Shown here: positions 42,024-51,777 of the stretch, piece after piece
How the letters are laid out: each line of letters begins with the position of its first letter
Numbering within the stretch: position 1 is the first letter of the stretch
From: JAUWKC01 sp035529895
Lineage (GTDB): Bacteria > Planctomycetota > Phycisphaerae > Sedimentisphaerales > Anaerobacaceae
Direction of reading: 5' to 3'
Length of the DNA stretch: 64,000 nucleotides
Assembly: GCA_035529895.1 (NCBI GenBank)
Contig: DATKVV010000041.1
Coordinates: 62,001 to 126,000 of the forward strand
Notes under the pieces: generated by a model
Seen by the model: the letters and a program-made list of their open reading frames with translations, nothing else
The model's database searches: none
What the model was told of the DNA's origin: nothing
Position numbers and translations under genes: made by a program

Positions 42024-43451
42024 ATGGCTCAAGAAAAGAACTCAAGGCAGCTTGTTGTGATTGGGGCCGGACCGGGCGGTTATGCGGCTGCTTTTACCGC
42101 GGCGGATTTGGGAATGCGGGTAACCTTGATTGACCTTGAAAAGAATCCCGGCGGTGTTTGTCTTTACCGAGGCTGCATACCATCCAAGGCGCTGTTGCAC
42201 CTGGCCAAAATCATTACCGACGCCGCTGCAGTCGGGAGCCACGGTGTAGAATTCTCAGCCCCCAAAATTGATGTGGATAAGGTGCGTTCGTATAAAAACG
42301 GCGTAATTCAAAAGTTGGTGCTGGGTTTGGCACAACTGTGCAAGCTAAGAAAAATTGAATACATCCAGGGTATGGCGGCCTTTATTGACAGCAATACACT
42401 GGAGGTCAAAAGAAAAGGAAACGGTACGGAAAGAATCTCGTTCGATAAGGCAATTCTGGCTACGGGTGCCTCTGCTGTGACTATTCCAAACATTCCCGCC
42501 GCATCTGCGCTTGTAATGGATTCGACAAGGGCTTTGGAGCTGGAGAGCATTCCCGAGTCAATGCTGGTTGTAGGCGGCGGCTACATAGGATTGGAGCTGG
42601 GAACTGTATATGCCGCTCTGGGGACAAAGGTATCGGTTGTGGAGATGACGCCGGGCTTGATGCCGGGCAGCGACCCTGAGCTTGTTTCGATCTTGGCGAA
42701 GCGGCTCGGAAAACTCTTTGACTCTATTATGCTCAGTACTACCGTTGCACAGATTAAAGAGCACGACGGCGGTCTAAAGGTGGCATTAGAAGCTGAGCAG
42801 GGTCCGACAAGCGAGAAGTCGTACGAGAGAGTGCTTGTTGCGGCGGGACGCAAACCTAATTCGGCTGGTCTTGGTTTGCAAAATACCAGGGTGCAAACAG
42901 ATGAAAAAGGATTTGTGAAGGTAAATAACAAGCTTCAGACCGACGACGCGTCAATCTATGCAGTCGGCGACCTCGTCGGTGGGCCTCTTTTGGCGCACAA
43001 AGCTTCCCACGAGGCAAGGATAGCGGCAAGAGTAATAGCGGGCCTTGATGTGGCCTTTGGGCCGAAGGCCATTCCCTTTGTTGAGTACACCGACCCCGAG
43101 GTTGCCGAATGCGGCTTGAGCGAGAAACAGGCGCTAAAGGAAAATCGCCCGATTAAGGTGGCGAAGTTTCCCTGGGCCGCTTCCGGCCGCGCCGCCACTA
43201 TGGGCCAAAGCGACGGCCTTACAAAGCTTATCATAGACCCTGGCACCGAAAAGGTTCTCGGCGTCGGAATCGTCGGAACCGGAGCCGGGGAATTAATATC
43301 AGAAGGCGCATTGGCAATTGAGATGGGCGCCGGCGCTTCAGATATTGCCTCGACTATCCATCCTCATCCGACGCTGTCAGAGACAGTTATGGAAGCAGCG
43401 GAGGTTTTTCTTGGCAATAGTCTGCATTTCTACCGACCACGCAGACCCTGA
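42024..43451 (+). CDS. lpdA: Dihydrolipoyl dehydrogenase
   Basis: 475 residues from the ATG at 42024 (GGAGAG upstream). The FAD motif GAGPGGYAAAFTAADLG is at the start, and the redox disulfide is CLYRGCIPSK, with Tyr-Arg in place of the usual Asn-Val between the cysteines. An NAD motif (GGGYIGLELG) and the C-terminal dimer motif with the catalytic His-Pro-His (IHPHPTLSE) are intact. It regenerates lipoate in 2-oxo acid dehydrogenase or glycine cleavage complexes. No E1 or E2 genes are adjacent. Confidence 0.95.
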   Translation: MAQEKNSRQLVVIGAGPGGYAAAFTAADLGMRVTLIDLEKNPGGVCLYRGCIPSKALLHLAKIITDAAAVGSHGVEFSAPKIDVDKVRSYKNGVIQKLVLGLAQLCKLRKIEYIQGMAAFIDSNTLEVKRKGNGTERISFDKAILATGASAVTIPNIPAASALVMDSTRALELESIPESMLVVGGGYIGLELGTVYAALGTKVSVVEMTPGLMPGSDPELVSILAKRLGKLFDSIMLSTTVAQIKEHDGGLKVALEAEQGPTSEKSYERVLVAAGRKPNSAGLGLQNTRVQTDEKGFVKVNNKLQTDDASIYAVGDLVGGPLLAHKASHEARIAARVIAGLDVAFGPKAIPFVEYTDPEVAECGLSEKQALKENRPIKVAKFPWAASGRAATMGQSDGLTKLIIDPGTEKVLGVGIVGTGAGELISEGALAIEMGAGASDIASTIHPHPTLSETVMEAAEVFLGNSLHFYRPRRP

Positions 43452-43488
43452 CTCTTTGGACCTGAAGTACCGCAATTATGCGGAGGCC

Positions 43489-44919
43489 CTACCCTTTGAT
43501 GCAGATTAGCGGCACGAGTTTAGCGACCTTGCGGGAGAGATTTGCATTGTGTGCTGCTTCGACAACCTCACTCACGTCCTTATATGCACCGGGCGCCTCT
43601 TCCGCCACGCCCCGCAAAGAAGGGCAGCGAATCAGGATTCCCCGCTGTTCCAGACTTTTCACTACGTCTCTTCCCTGCCACTGGCGGCTTGCCTGGGTGC
43701 GGCTCATGCTTCGCCCGGCGCCGTGGCAGGACGAGCCAAACGCCAGTGACATGCTCTCGCTGGTTCCCACCAGAATATACGAAGCGGTGCCCATTGTGCC
43801 TCCGATAAGGACGGGCTGGCCGATGCTGCGCAATTCGGGTGGAAGGTTCTTGTCGCCGGGGCCAAAGGCCCGCGTGGCGCCTTTGCGATGAATGAAAAGG
43901 CGCTTTGGTTGTTCGTTGACGGCATGCGTTTCTTCCTTGCAGGTATTATGCGAAACATCGTAAAGCAGTTTCAATTCCGCTTTCGGAAAGACAGAAGCGA
44001 AAACTTCTCTCAAAAGATGGGTGAGGATTTGCCGGTTGGCCAGGGCGCAGTTGATTGCCGAGCGCATTGCCCCGAGGTACTGCTGGCCCACCGGCGACTT
44101 TATGGGTGCGCAGGCGAGGTCTCTTTCCGGCAGTTCTATTCCGTAACCGGCGGCAGCGGTCGCCATCTTCTTAAGGAATTCAGTGGCGACCTGATGGCCG
44201 AGGCCGCGGGAGCCGCAGTGAATGCTGATGGCAATCCGGCCCGGCCTGATGCCAAATGCCTCGGCAACTTTGGCGTCATATATTTCCGTTACCTGCTGCA
44301 CCTCTAAGTAGTGGTTCCCGGAGCCGAGGGTGCCGACCTCGTCCTCCTGGCGTTTCTTTGCGTGGTCCGAAACCTCGGCCGGGTCCGCGCCTGAGACCGC
44401 GCCGTGCTCTTCGATTCGCGTAAGGTCTTCCTTCGTGCCGTAGCCACGGTCCACCGCCCAGCGGGCCCCGCCGGCAAGCACGTCGTCCATCTGTTTTTTG
44501 TTGAAGTGCAGCTTTCCTGTACTGCCGAGGCCGGCGGGTATCTTTCGGGCCAGCAAGTCGGCGATTGTTTTCTTCACGGGTACTACATCATCTGCAGTCA
44601 GTCCTGTCGTTACGGTGCGAACGCCGCAGGCAATATCAAAACCAACGCCGCCGGCCGACACCACTCCCCCATTGTCGGGGTCAAAGGCCGCAACTCCTCC
44701 TATCGGAAAACCATAGCCCCAGTGGGCGTCGGGCATCGCGTAAGAGGCCTTCACAATGCCGGGCAGGCTCGCTACGTTCGTGGCCTGTTGGCACACTTTT
44801 TCGTCCATCGCTTTGATAAGTGTTTCATCAGCGTAGATTACCGCCGGTACGCGCATTTTTCCGAATGGCTCAATAACCCACTCGTACTCAGAACGCCGTT
44901 TTAGACTCTTGTGTTCCAT
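43489..44919 (-). CDS. rtcB: RNA-splicing ligase RtcB family protein
   Basis: 476 residues from the ATG at 44919, which has an ideal AGGAGGTG upstream; an earlier in-frame start lacks one. Family motifs: PDAHWGYGFPIGGVAAFD, GGVGFDIACGVR (the Mn-binding Cys), GSGNHYLEVQ, SIHCGSRGLGHQ and the GTP-pocket AGRSMSRTQA. It ligates RNA 2',3'-cyclic phosphate or 3'-phosphate ends to 5'-OH ends with GTP and Mn2+. The archease gene lies just upstream on the same strand, which is the canonical pair. Convergent with lpdA. Confidence 0.95.
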   Translation of the reverse strand: MEHKSLKRRSEYEWVIEPFGKMRVPAVIYADETLIKAMDEKVCQQATNVASLPGIVKASYAMPDAHWGYGFPIGGVAAFDPDNGGVVSAGGVGFDIACGVRTVTTGLTADDVVPVKKTIADLLARKIPAGLGSTGKLHFNKKQMDDVLAGGARWAVDRGYGTKEDLTRIEEHGAVSGADPAEVSDHAKKRQEDEVGTLGSGNHYLEVQQVTEIYDAKVAEAFGIRPGRIAISIHCGSRGLGHQVATEFLKKMATAAAGYGIELPERDLACAPIKSPVGQQYLGAMRSAINCALANRQILTHLLREVFASVFPKAELKLLYDVSHNTCKEETHAVNEQPKRLFIHRKGATRAFGPGDKNLPPELRSIGQPVLIGGTMGTASYILVGTSESMSLAFGSSCHGAGRSMSRTQASRQWQGRDVVKSLEQRGILIRCPSLRGVAEEAPGAYKDVSEVVEAAHNANLSRKVAKLVPLICIKG

Positions 44920-44972
44920 CTGACACCTCCTGTGGATTCGGGTTCCCATCCTGACTCATTCGCAGGACGTCC

Positions 44973-45407
44973 TCATACATCCACAATACACTGGGCTATC
45001 CACGTTCCTGCTTCATCTTGTCGGACGCTCAACTCAGTATACGTTGCGGCTTTGACCTCGACAACAGGGCAGTGTTTGGCGACATTCCTTTTCTGTCCCC
45101 AGGCAAGGGCTTTCAGATTATTATTTTCAATATGAACCTCAAACCGGCTGAACAGCATTTTTCTTGTGGCCATCTCATAAAGCAGGCAATTGAGCCAGTC
45201 CACAAGCAAAAGCTCATCATCCGGCGACGAGCACCGTATTTGCACTTTCCGGGCGGGTTTGACCCTGTCCGGACTCGTGATGACGGCAGTTAAAGCAACA
45301 GCCGCCTGTTCAAAGGCCTGCTCTTTGGTCGAGCCCAGGCCCCGTATCCCGACGTCGGCCTGATGCGGAAAATGTTCCCAGCCTCGCTTTTTTACTTTTT
45401 TCGACAT
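44973..45407 (-). CDS. Archease, RtcB activator
   Basis: 144 residues. The archease motifs are FPHQADVGIRGLG near the start (Asp and His of the metal site), LLVDWLNCLLYEMATRKMLFSRF in the middle and ATYTELSVRQDEAGTWIAQCIVDV at the end. Archease accelerates guanylation and turnover of RtcB. The gene starts the rtcB operon, 53 bases before the ligase ATG, and is divergent from the DinG-like helicase. Confidence 0.93.
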   Translation of the reverse strand: MSKKVKKRGWEHFPHQADVGIRGLGSTKEQAFEQAAVALTAVITSPDRVKPARKVQIRCSSPDDELLLVDWLNCLLYEMATRKMLFSRFEVHIENNNLKALAWGQKRNVAKHCPVVEVKAATYTELSVRQDEAGTWIAQCIVDV

Positions 45408-45655
45408 GTGTGCTGTTTGTTCTTCGTTAAGCTGACAATGATTTAATCAGTCGATTTTAAAGACCAAGCCTAAGATTAAACCCGACTGATGAAAAGGTCA
45501 AGCCTTTGGGCGGCATAACCACCTGACAATCTGTGTGATAGCGATAAGGAAAGAATTGGTTTGTTCTGCAAGATTTGCTATTGTAACTTGATTGATTCGA
45601 AGTATGGCCCGGCCAAGAAGTTAATGGTCCGGGCGGCGTTTTTGCTTTGCCGGCG

Positions 45656-47632
45656 ATGATAAGGGCCAATACATCCATAGATATGCAGGAGTTTCTCGGT
45701 GCGGGCGGGGCCGTTTCTCAGGCGTTTGACGGCTTTGAGGTAAGGCCCCAGCAGGTGGAGATGGCCTGCGCGGTTCAGCAGGCGCTTGCGGGCGACCGGC
45801 ATCTGGTTGTCGAAGCCGGCACCGGGGTGGGCAAGAGCTTTGCATATCTTATCCCTGCCATAGACCTGGCCCGGCGCGGCGGCGCAAAGGTATTAATCAG
45901 CACTTTTACCATTACGCTGCAGGAGCAGTTGATTGGTAAGGATATTCCGTTTCTTGCTGATTGTATGCCGCAGCCGTTCACTGCGGTCCTGGCCAAGGGC
46001 AGGGGCAATTACGTTTGCAGACGCCGCCTTGAATTTGTCCTGCGAAGACACAGGGTGCTGTTTGATGATTTCACCTCAGAGTTTGACACCATAAGGGCCT
46101 GGGCCGACAAAACAAAAGACGGGTCGCTCAGCGACATTCCGTTTTTGCCAAAGAGTCATATTTGGGACAGGGTCAGGAGTGAGCACGGTAATTGTCGCGG
46201 CCGCAAGTGCACCCATTTCCGCGACTGTTTCTACTGGCGTGCTAGGCGGCGTTTGGAGAACGCCGATATTATTGTGGCCAATCACGCGCTGCTGTTCAGC
46301 GACCTTGCGCTCAAACAGGAGGGAGCGTCGGTCCTTCCTGATTACCGATTCGTGATAATCGATGAGGCCCACAACATTGAGCATGTGGCGGAGGACCATT
46401 TCGGGCTGAATATAAGCGACCGCAGAGTCAAGTTCTTCCTTGACGGCCTCTATACTAAACGGACCCGCAAGGGGCTTTTGTCTCACGCAAAGGCTGGCGA
46501 AGCGATTGATATGGTCTGCCGAATAGACCAGATAAGGAGAGATTTCTTCAAGCGTATTGTGCTCTGGTATGAACAGACCAAAAGCCAGACCAGAGGCAGG
46601 TGTTACAGGAATTTTGTTGATGACACTGTCTCGGGAAATTTGAGGAGCCTCGGCAGCAAATTGAAAAAGCTCGCAAAGGAAACAGAAGACGTCGATGAGA
46701 AGCTCGAGTTTATGCGCTGCATTGACCATTGTGAGGCATTGGTTCAGGATTTGGGCAATTTTCTGATGCAGCAGCAGGCTGACCATGTTTACTGGGTTGA
46801 AGCCGAGGCCGACCGGACCGCAAACGTTCGTTTGAGAAGCGCCGCCGTCAATGTCGGGCCGGACGTAAAAAGGTGCCTGTTTGACACGTATGAATCGGTG
46901 ATACTGACCAGCGCGACTTTGAGCACGGGTGCGGCGGAGCAAGCAAGCGGTTTTGACTTCTTTGCCGGCCGGATTGGTTTGGAGCATTTCGATGCTGTTA
47001 AGCTGGGCTCGCCCTTCGATTACCAAAAACAGGTCACTATTTATATCGAAAAAGGCCTCCCCGACCCCAACGAGGCTGACTTTGTCGTAGCCGCTGCCGA
47101 GGCGGTGAAAAAATACGTGCTCAAGACCGCAGGCAGAGCGTTTGTTCTGTTTACAAGTTACTCAATGCTTGAAGAGATGGCGGCCCGTCTTTCCGACTGG
47201 CTGGCTGAGAATGATATCGAGTTGCTCAGCCAGGGCTCGGACACTGACAGGACGGTGCTGTTGGGACGCTTCAAGGCCGCGCGTAAGAGCGTATTGTTTG
47301 GTACGGACAGTTTCTGGCAGGGGGTTGATGTGCCGGGTGCTGCGCTTTCGAATGTGATTATTGTCCGGCTGCCGTTCGCGGTTCCGGACCAGCCGCTGCT
47401 CGCCGGCAGGCTTGAACAGATAAGGGAAAAGGGGGCCAACCCTTTCTATGATTATCAATTGCCGTCGGCGATTATCAAGTTCAAGCAAGGCTTTGGCCGG
47501 CTGATTCGCAGCAGAAATGATACCGGGATTGTCGTCATTTTGGACAGCCGGATAATCAAGAAATCTTACGGCGCAAAGTTTTTGGCGGCGATACCTGAGT
47601 GCAGAACGGAAATTGTTGCCGCCAAAGAATGA
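45656..47632 (+). CDS. dinG: DinG/XPD-family ATP-dependent DNA helicase
   Basis: About 658 residues. Helicase motif I is VVEAGTGVGKS, then STFTITLQEQL (Ia) and the DEAH box VIIDEAHN. Four cysteines for a 4Fe-4S cluster are present (YVCRRRLE, GNCRGRKC, FRDC). Motifs IV-VI are FVLFTSYSMLEE, GTDSFWQGVDVPG and QGFGRLIRS. DinG-type helicases unwind D-loops, R-loops and quadruplexes after DNA damage. The ATG at 45656 is used; an upstream TTG and a downstream ATG at 45683 are alternatives, as no clear ribosome-binding site is visible. mutS2 follows after 41 bases. Confidence 0.9.
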   Translation: MIRANTSIDMQEFLGAGGAVSQAFDGFEVRPQQVEMACAVQQALAGDRHLVVEAGTGVGKSFAYLIPAIDLARRGGAKVLISTFTITLQEQLIGKDIPFLADCMPQPFTAVLAKGRGNYVCRRRLEFVLRRHRVLFDDFTSEFDTIRAWADKTKDGSLSDIPFLPKSHIWDRVRSEHGNCRGRKCTHFRDCFYWRARRRLENADIIVANHALLFSDLALKQEGASVLPDYRFVIIDEAHNIEHVAEDHFGLNISDRRVKFFLDGLYTKRTRKGLLSHAKAGEAIDMVCRIDQIRRDFFKRIVLWYEQTKSQTRGRCYRNFVDDTVSGNLRSLGSKLKKLAKETEDVDEKLEFMRCIDHCEALVQDLGNFLMQQQADHVYWVEAEADRTANVRLRSAAVNVGPDVKRCLFDTYESVILTSATLSTGAAEQASGFDFFAGRIGLEHFDAVKLGSPFDYQKQVTIYIEKGLPDPNEADFVVAAAEAVKKYVLKTAGRAFVLFTSYSMLEEMAARLSDWLAENDIELLSQGSDTDRTVLLGRFKAARKSVLFGTDSFWQGVDVPGAALSNVIIVRLPFAVPDQPLLAGRLEQIREKGANPFYDYQLPSAIIKFKQGFGRLIRSRNDTGIVVILDSRIIKKSYGAKFLAAIPECRTEIVAAKE

Positions 47633-47673
47633 ATCTTCGGGGCAAGAAATTCAAAGTTAGGGAGCCTTGGTAA

Positions 47674-49782
47674 ATGGCCAGGAATCGGATCGATGAGCAT
47701 ACGTTGAAGGTGCTTGAGTTTGATGGGGTGCGGGAAATACTGGCCTCGTTTGCCGGCAGTGCGCTCGGAAAAGATGCGGCGATGGCCCTTTACCCGTCGG
47801 TGGATGTGTGCTGGATAAGCGAGCGCATAGCGGAGACCTCGGAACTGAAGGCGCTCCTGGAGCGAGGGGTAAGAGTGCCATTGGCCGGCTTGCGCGATAT
47901 TCGGGAATTAATCAGGCAGTTCGGGCAGAAACGAACGGTCTTTGAGCCTGGTGAGCTGCTGGAGATTGGCGACACGTTGGCGGCAAGCGGCCGACTTAAG
48001 AAGTTTTTCGCCGAGCTCGACCAAACCGAAGCCGCCCACCTGCGGGTAACGGCCGAAAAACTGCAGGATTTCGAGCAAATCGTGGAGGAAATTAATCGGT
48101 GCATCGATGGGGATAAAACAGTGCGGGACGAGGCCTCGCCGAAGCTTAGAGAAATCAGGCGGCAAATCGCAAAGCTTGCAGGCGAAATCCGGCGGAAGTT
48201 TAAGGGCATTGTCTCGTCCCCGGGGATACGCAAAGCGATTGAGAACGATAAGTTTATGATGCGTCACGGCAGGCCCGTCGTCGCTGTCAAAACACGGTAT
48301 CGCAATTCCTTAAGGGGCACCGTGCTGGACCGCTCAAATACAGGTGCAACTCTGTATATCGAGCCCGATTCGCTGGTGGAGCTGAGCAACGAGCTGGAGG
48401 ATGCGCTTTTCGAAGAAAAAAAGGAAGTTGGGCGGATACTATGGGAGCTTACGAAAGCGATTCTGGACAAACGAAAACAGATTCTGGACAGCGTCAGGAT
48501 ACTCGGGCTTATCGACTTGACGTATGCCAAGGCCAGGTTCGGTATGGTTTACAATATGGCGGCCCCGGCGGTTGTTCCTGAGTCGTCCATGAAGCTGCGC
48601 GACGCCCGGCACCCCCTCCTGCTGCGGTGGGCGAGCGAGCACAAGGGCTGCGAGGTCAGCGGAGCAATGGATGAAGTAGTGCCGATTGACCTGAGGCTGG
48701 GGGATGACTTCGACCTGCTGTTGGTGACCGGACCCAATACCGGCGGCAAAACCGTGATGCTAAAGACGATTGGGCTGCTGACCCTCATGACCCAAAGCGG
48801 GATGCATGTTCCGGCAAGAGCCGATTCGCACCTGCCCGTTTATCGTCAGATATACGCCGATATCGGCGACGAGCAGAGTATCCAGCAGAGCCTGAGCACA
48901 TTTTCGGCGCACATGCAGCAAATCGTGCGGATTTTGAGCAGGACCGACAAGAGAACCCTGATTCTTCTCGATGAGCTGGGCGCGGGGACGGACCCGATTG
49001 AAGGGGCGGTCCTCGCAGCCGCGATACTTAACAAGCTGCTGGCAAAAGGCGGGCAGGTGGTGGCTACGACTCACCTCGGCCAGCTTAAGTCCTACGCCTA
49101 CACAAAGGCCCGGGCGGAGAACGCATCGGTCCAGTTTGACGCCGAAACTCTCAAGCCCACATACCGTTTGCTGATTGGAACGCCCGGCAGCAGTAACGCC
49201 GTGGCAATTGCCAAAAGGCTGGGGATGCCAAAGGCTGTTATTGGGCAGGCGACGTCATTATTGGCCAAAGAGGCGGACGGCGCCAGCGAGCTGATAAACC
49301 AGATCCAGGCGACACGGGAGACGGCCGAGCAGAAAAGGTCGGAGGCGCAGGCGATACTTGACGAGGCCTCGCAGGTCCGGCTGCTGGCCTGCGAAGAGCT
49401 GGAGCAAGTGCGGCAGGAGGGCGCCAGGCTCAGGAGTCAGGCCGACAGAGAGATTGACGAATCAATGCGCGGCGTGCGCCGGCTGGTGGACGATTTCTTG
49501 GCTGAGATGAGAAATGCGCCCAAGCCCTGGAGCGAGCGCGCAAGCGAGCTGGCGCAGCAGGTTTCAACGGCCGCCGCGAGCACCCCGCTGGCCGTGCGGC
49601 ACGCAAGATTCATCGAAAGTCTGCACCGCGGCGACAGTGTGTACGTGATACCATTCAAACGTGAGGCCGTTGTATATCGTATTCACCGCAAAAGGCGGAC
49701 AGTGGTGGTATTTATGGAGGGTAAACAGGTTGAGGCGCCTTTTGCGGACGTGTCTGAAGTGGACAGAGACAAAAAAAGATGA
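47674..49782 (+). CDS. mutS2: MutS2-family DNA mismatch repair-like ATPase lacking the Smr domain
   Basis: 702 residues. The core is intact: Walker A TGPNTGGKT at about residues 350-360, Walker B TLILLDELGAGTDP, and the switch motif ATTHLGQLKSYAY. After the ATPase come the long coiled-coil region and a KOW-like strand module (GDSVYVIPFKREAVVYRI). The chain ends there, at SEVDRDKKR. Typical MutS2 proteins are about 780 residues and carry a C-terminal Smr nuclease domain, which is missing. MutS2 acts in anti-recombination and ribosome rescue. The next gene overlaps the stop by 4 bases. Confidence 0.92.
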   Translation: MARNRIDEHTLKVLEFDGVREILASFAGSALGKDAAMALYPSVDVCWISERIAETSELKALLERGVRVPLAGLRDIRELIRQFGQKRTVFEPGELLEIGDTLAASGRLKKFFAELDQTEAAHLRVTAEKLQDFEQIVEEINRCIDGDKTVRDEASPKLREIRRQIAKLAGEIRRKFKGIVSSPGIRKAIENDKFMMRHGRPVVAVKTRYRNSLRGTVLDRSNTGATLYIEPDSLVELSNELEDALFEEKKEVGRILWELTKAILDKRKQILDSVRILGLIDLTYAKARFGMVYNMAAPAVVPESSMKLRDARHPLLLRWASEHKGCEVSGAMDEVVPIDLRLGDDFDLLLVTGPNTGGKTVMLKTIGLLTLMTQSGMHVPARADSHLPVYRQIYADIGDEQSIQQSLSTFSAHMQQIVRILSRTDKRTLILLDELGAGTDPIEGAVLAAAILNKLLAKGGQVVATTHLGQLKSYAYTKARAENASVQFDAETLKPTYRLLIGTPGSSNAVAIAKRLGMPKAVIGQATSLLAKEADGASELINQIQATRETAEQKRSEAQAILDEASQVRLLACEELEQVRQEGARLRSQADREIDESMRGVRRLVDDFLAEMRNAPKPWSERASELAQQVSTAAASTPLAVRHARFIESLHRGDSVYVIPFKREAVVYRIHRKRRTVVVFMEGKQVEAPFADVSEVDRDKKR

Positions 49783-50663
49783 CAGACCGTATAGACGCAA
49801 TGCTCGCAAAAGCCGGTCTCGGCAGGTGCGCCGTCCGCCCCGTTGGAGCCGGTCACTATAACGATTCATATTATGTGGATTCCGAGAAAGGTAAATTCGT
49901 ACTGAGAATCGCGCCTCCCGACAGTGTGCCGAAGCTGTTTTACGAAATCGATATGATGAAATCCGAAGTCGGTATTCATCGTCTCGTAAGAGAGCGCACC
50001 GACCTTCCCGTGCCGCAAATCGTTCATTATGATTTTTCGCGGGATGTGATAGACAGGGATTACCTGGTAATGGAGTACCTTGAGGGCGGCTCGGGATTTT
50101 TTGACGAAAGCCAGTTGGGCCGGTATGTAAAACAGCTTCACGCTGTCAAGTCGGATGAGTACGGATACCCCGAACGTGCGGTCCCCGTCGGAAAAAGCTG
50201 GCCCGACGTTTTTTGCACCTATGTGGAGCTGATTCTCAGGGACTGTCTGTCATGCGGGGTTATCGACAAAAACGAATACGACCATTTTATGTCAATATAT
50301 GGCAAGTATCGGCACGTTATCGCCGATGTAACTGCCTCGCTTCTTCACCTTGATTTATGGAGCCAGAATATTCTCACACAGAACGGCAGAATAAGCGCAA
50401 TACTTGATTTCGACAGGGGGCTGTATGGCGACCCGGAACTTGAATTTGCGGTGCTCGATACTTATGGATACAGCACGCCTGAATTCTTTGAAGGATACGG
50501 AGCGCCTCGTCCCTGCGACTATAAAGCCCTCACCCGCCAGAGGCTCTATTTAGTGTATGAGCTTATAAAGTATGCATTCATCCGCACTGCTCGCGGCAAG
50601 AGTATGTCGACCGGCCGCAGGCACGTCATGCAGTGTAAGAGGGTACTGCAGGAGATTGAATGA
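49779..50663 (+). CDS. Aminoglycoside-phosphotransferase-like kinase
   Basis: 294 residues, starting in an ATGA overlap with mutS2. The protein-kinase-like fold is clear: VLRIAPPD (ATP Lys region), the catalytic loop LLHLDLWSQNIL (His-x-Asp, Asn) and the metal Asp in AILDFDRGLYGDPELEFA. The APH family phosphorylates small molecules such as choline, homoserine, sugars or antibiotics. The sequence does not reveal the substrate, and nothing in the context suggests drug resistance. Translational coupling to mutS2 is likely. Confidence 0.85.
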   Translation: MTDRIDAMLAKAGLGRCAVRPVGAGHYNDSYYVDSEKGKFVLRIAPPDSVPKLFYEIDMMKSEVGIHRLVRERTDLPVPQIVHYDFSRDVIDRDYLVMEYLEGGSGFFDESQLGRYVKQLHAVKSDEYGYPERAVPVGKSWPDVFCTYVELILRDCLSCGVIDKNEYDHFMSIYGKYRHVIADVTASLLHLDLWSQNILTQNGRISAILDFDRGLYGDPELEFAVLDTYGYSTPEFFEGYGAPRPCDYKALTRQRLYLVYELIKYAFIRTARGKSMSTGRRHVMQCKRVLQEIE

Positions 50664-50699
50664 CTGTACCGCAAAATGTCGTGTCTTTATTGAAAAACT

Positions 50700-51470
50700 A
50701 TGGGTTCGGTTATTACCATTTCCGGATTTGGCGATAACTTTATTTACCTTTATGAATATGACCGGGGCAGTGCGTTCGCCGTTGACCCTGGCGACGGTCC
50801 TTTGGTGGCGCGCAATCTGAGCAGGCGTAACCTGTGCCTGACGATGATTCTCCTGACGCACCACCATTGGGACCATGTTGGCGGGGTCGCCGAGCTGAAA
50901 AGAACGACCGGCTGCCGGGTGATTGGCGGCGATAAACAAAGAATACCCGCGATAGACGGCATTGTTGGTGATGGTGAGCTTCTGGCGGTAGGGAATATAA
51001 AAATACAGGTCATTGCGACACCCGGCCACACCCGTACGGCCCTCTGCTATTACATGCCGCCATGCAACGATAGAAAAAACGGCATTTTGTGGACGGGCGA
51101 TACGTTGTTTGTCGGAGGCTGCGGCCGATTGCTCGAATGTCATGCCGAATCCATGTGGGATTCTTTGCAGAAGTTGGCCTCCCTGCCTGAAACGACACAG
51201 GTTTTTCCGGGGCATGATTATACTGTGGAGAACTACGAATTTGCTCTGAGCATTGAGCCGGATAATCAAGCTGTCAGACACAGACTACAGCAGCTCAGGC
51301 AGGCGCAGCGGCAAGGGATGCCAACGGTTCCTTCAACCATATTGCAGGAAAAGATGACCAATCCCTTTTTGCGCGCCGCTGACCCGCAAATGAAGATGGC
51401 GCTCAATATGCCGCGGGCGCGTGCTGTTGATGTCTTTGCGGAATTGCGCCGTCGCAAGGATTTTTTCTGA
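50700..51470 (+). CDS. Metallo-beta-lactamase fold hydrolase, hydroxyacylglutathione hydrolase (glyoxalase II)-like
   Basis: 256 residues. Metal ligands: THHHWDHVGG (HxHxDH), the later TPGHTRTALCYY His, the Asp in WTGDTLFVGGCGR and the late His in VFPGHDYTVEN. The GCGRLLE and C-terminal NPFLRA segments are those of glyoxalase II, where LR.. NPFLR binds glutathione. It would hydrolyse S-lactoylglutathione or a similar thioester. Glutathione use is uncertain in planctomycetes, so the thiol is open. The gene is 36 bases after the phosphotransferase gene. Confidence 0.88.
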   Translation: MGSVITISGFGDNFIYLYEYDRGSAFAVDPGDGPLVARNLSRRNLCLTMILLTHHHWDHVGGVAELKRTTGCRVIGGDKQRIPAIDGIVGDGELLAVGNIKIQVIATPGHTRTALCYYMPPCNDRKNGILWTGDTLFVGGCGRLLECHAESMWDSLQKLASLPETTQVFPGHDYTVENYEFALSIEPDNQAVRHRLQQLRQAQRQGMPTVPSTILQEKMTNPFLRAADPQMKMALNMPRARAVDVFAELRRRKDFF

Positions 51471-51777
51471 ATCCGCGCGTCTTTACTATGTGGGATATAT
51501 GCTTGCAGCCTAAGCGGGTGGCAAAACGATTTTCCAGCGAAAATAACGCCGCTTGTGGAGTTCTCGCAATTGCGGCAGGCAACACGCAGAATCTACTGAC
51601 ATTCCTTATATGGCGTCATAAGCACTGCTCCCGCACGCTATGGCCTCTAAATGTCCCCCGGAAACCATGTGCGCATTTTTATTTTTCGATTTGCGATTTA
51701 TGATTTGTTCAGGGTGTGTTGTTCATCGATCAACTTTGAGTTGTAATTTTGCACTTTGCGTTTTAACCTTTTGCCTT
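51471..51777. other. Intergenic region holding one copy of a 53-bp repeat
   Basis: About 307 bases between the convergent glyoxalase II-like and GLUG genes. It contains the first copy of the direct repeat (51598-51650) and an AT-rich stretch (51665-51785). No gene is seen. Confidence 0.6.
51598..51650. repeat. 53-bp direct repeat, copy 1
   Basis: Matches 53290-53342 in the same orientation at 48 of 53 positions by eye. The core ATATGGCGTCATAAGCACT is identical. Within it, ATGGCGT and ACGCTAT can pair as a short stem. The pair brackets the GLUG/dockerin gene. Confidence 0.85.
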
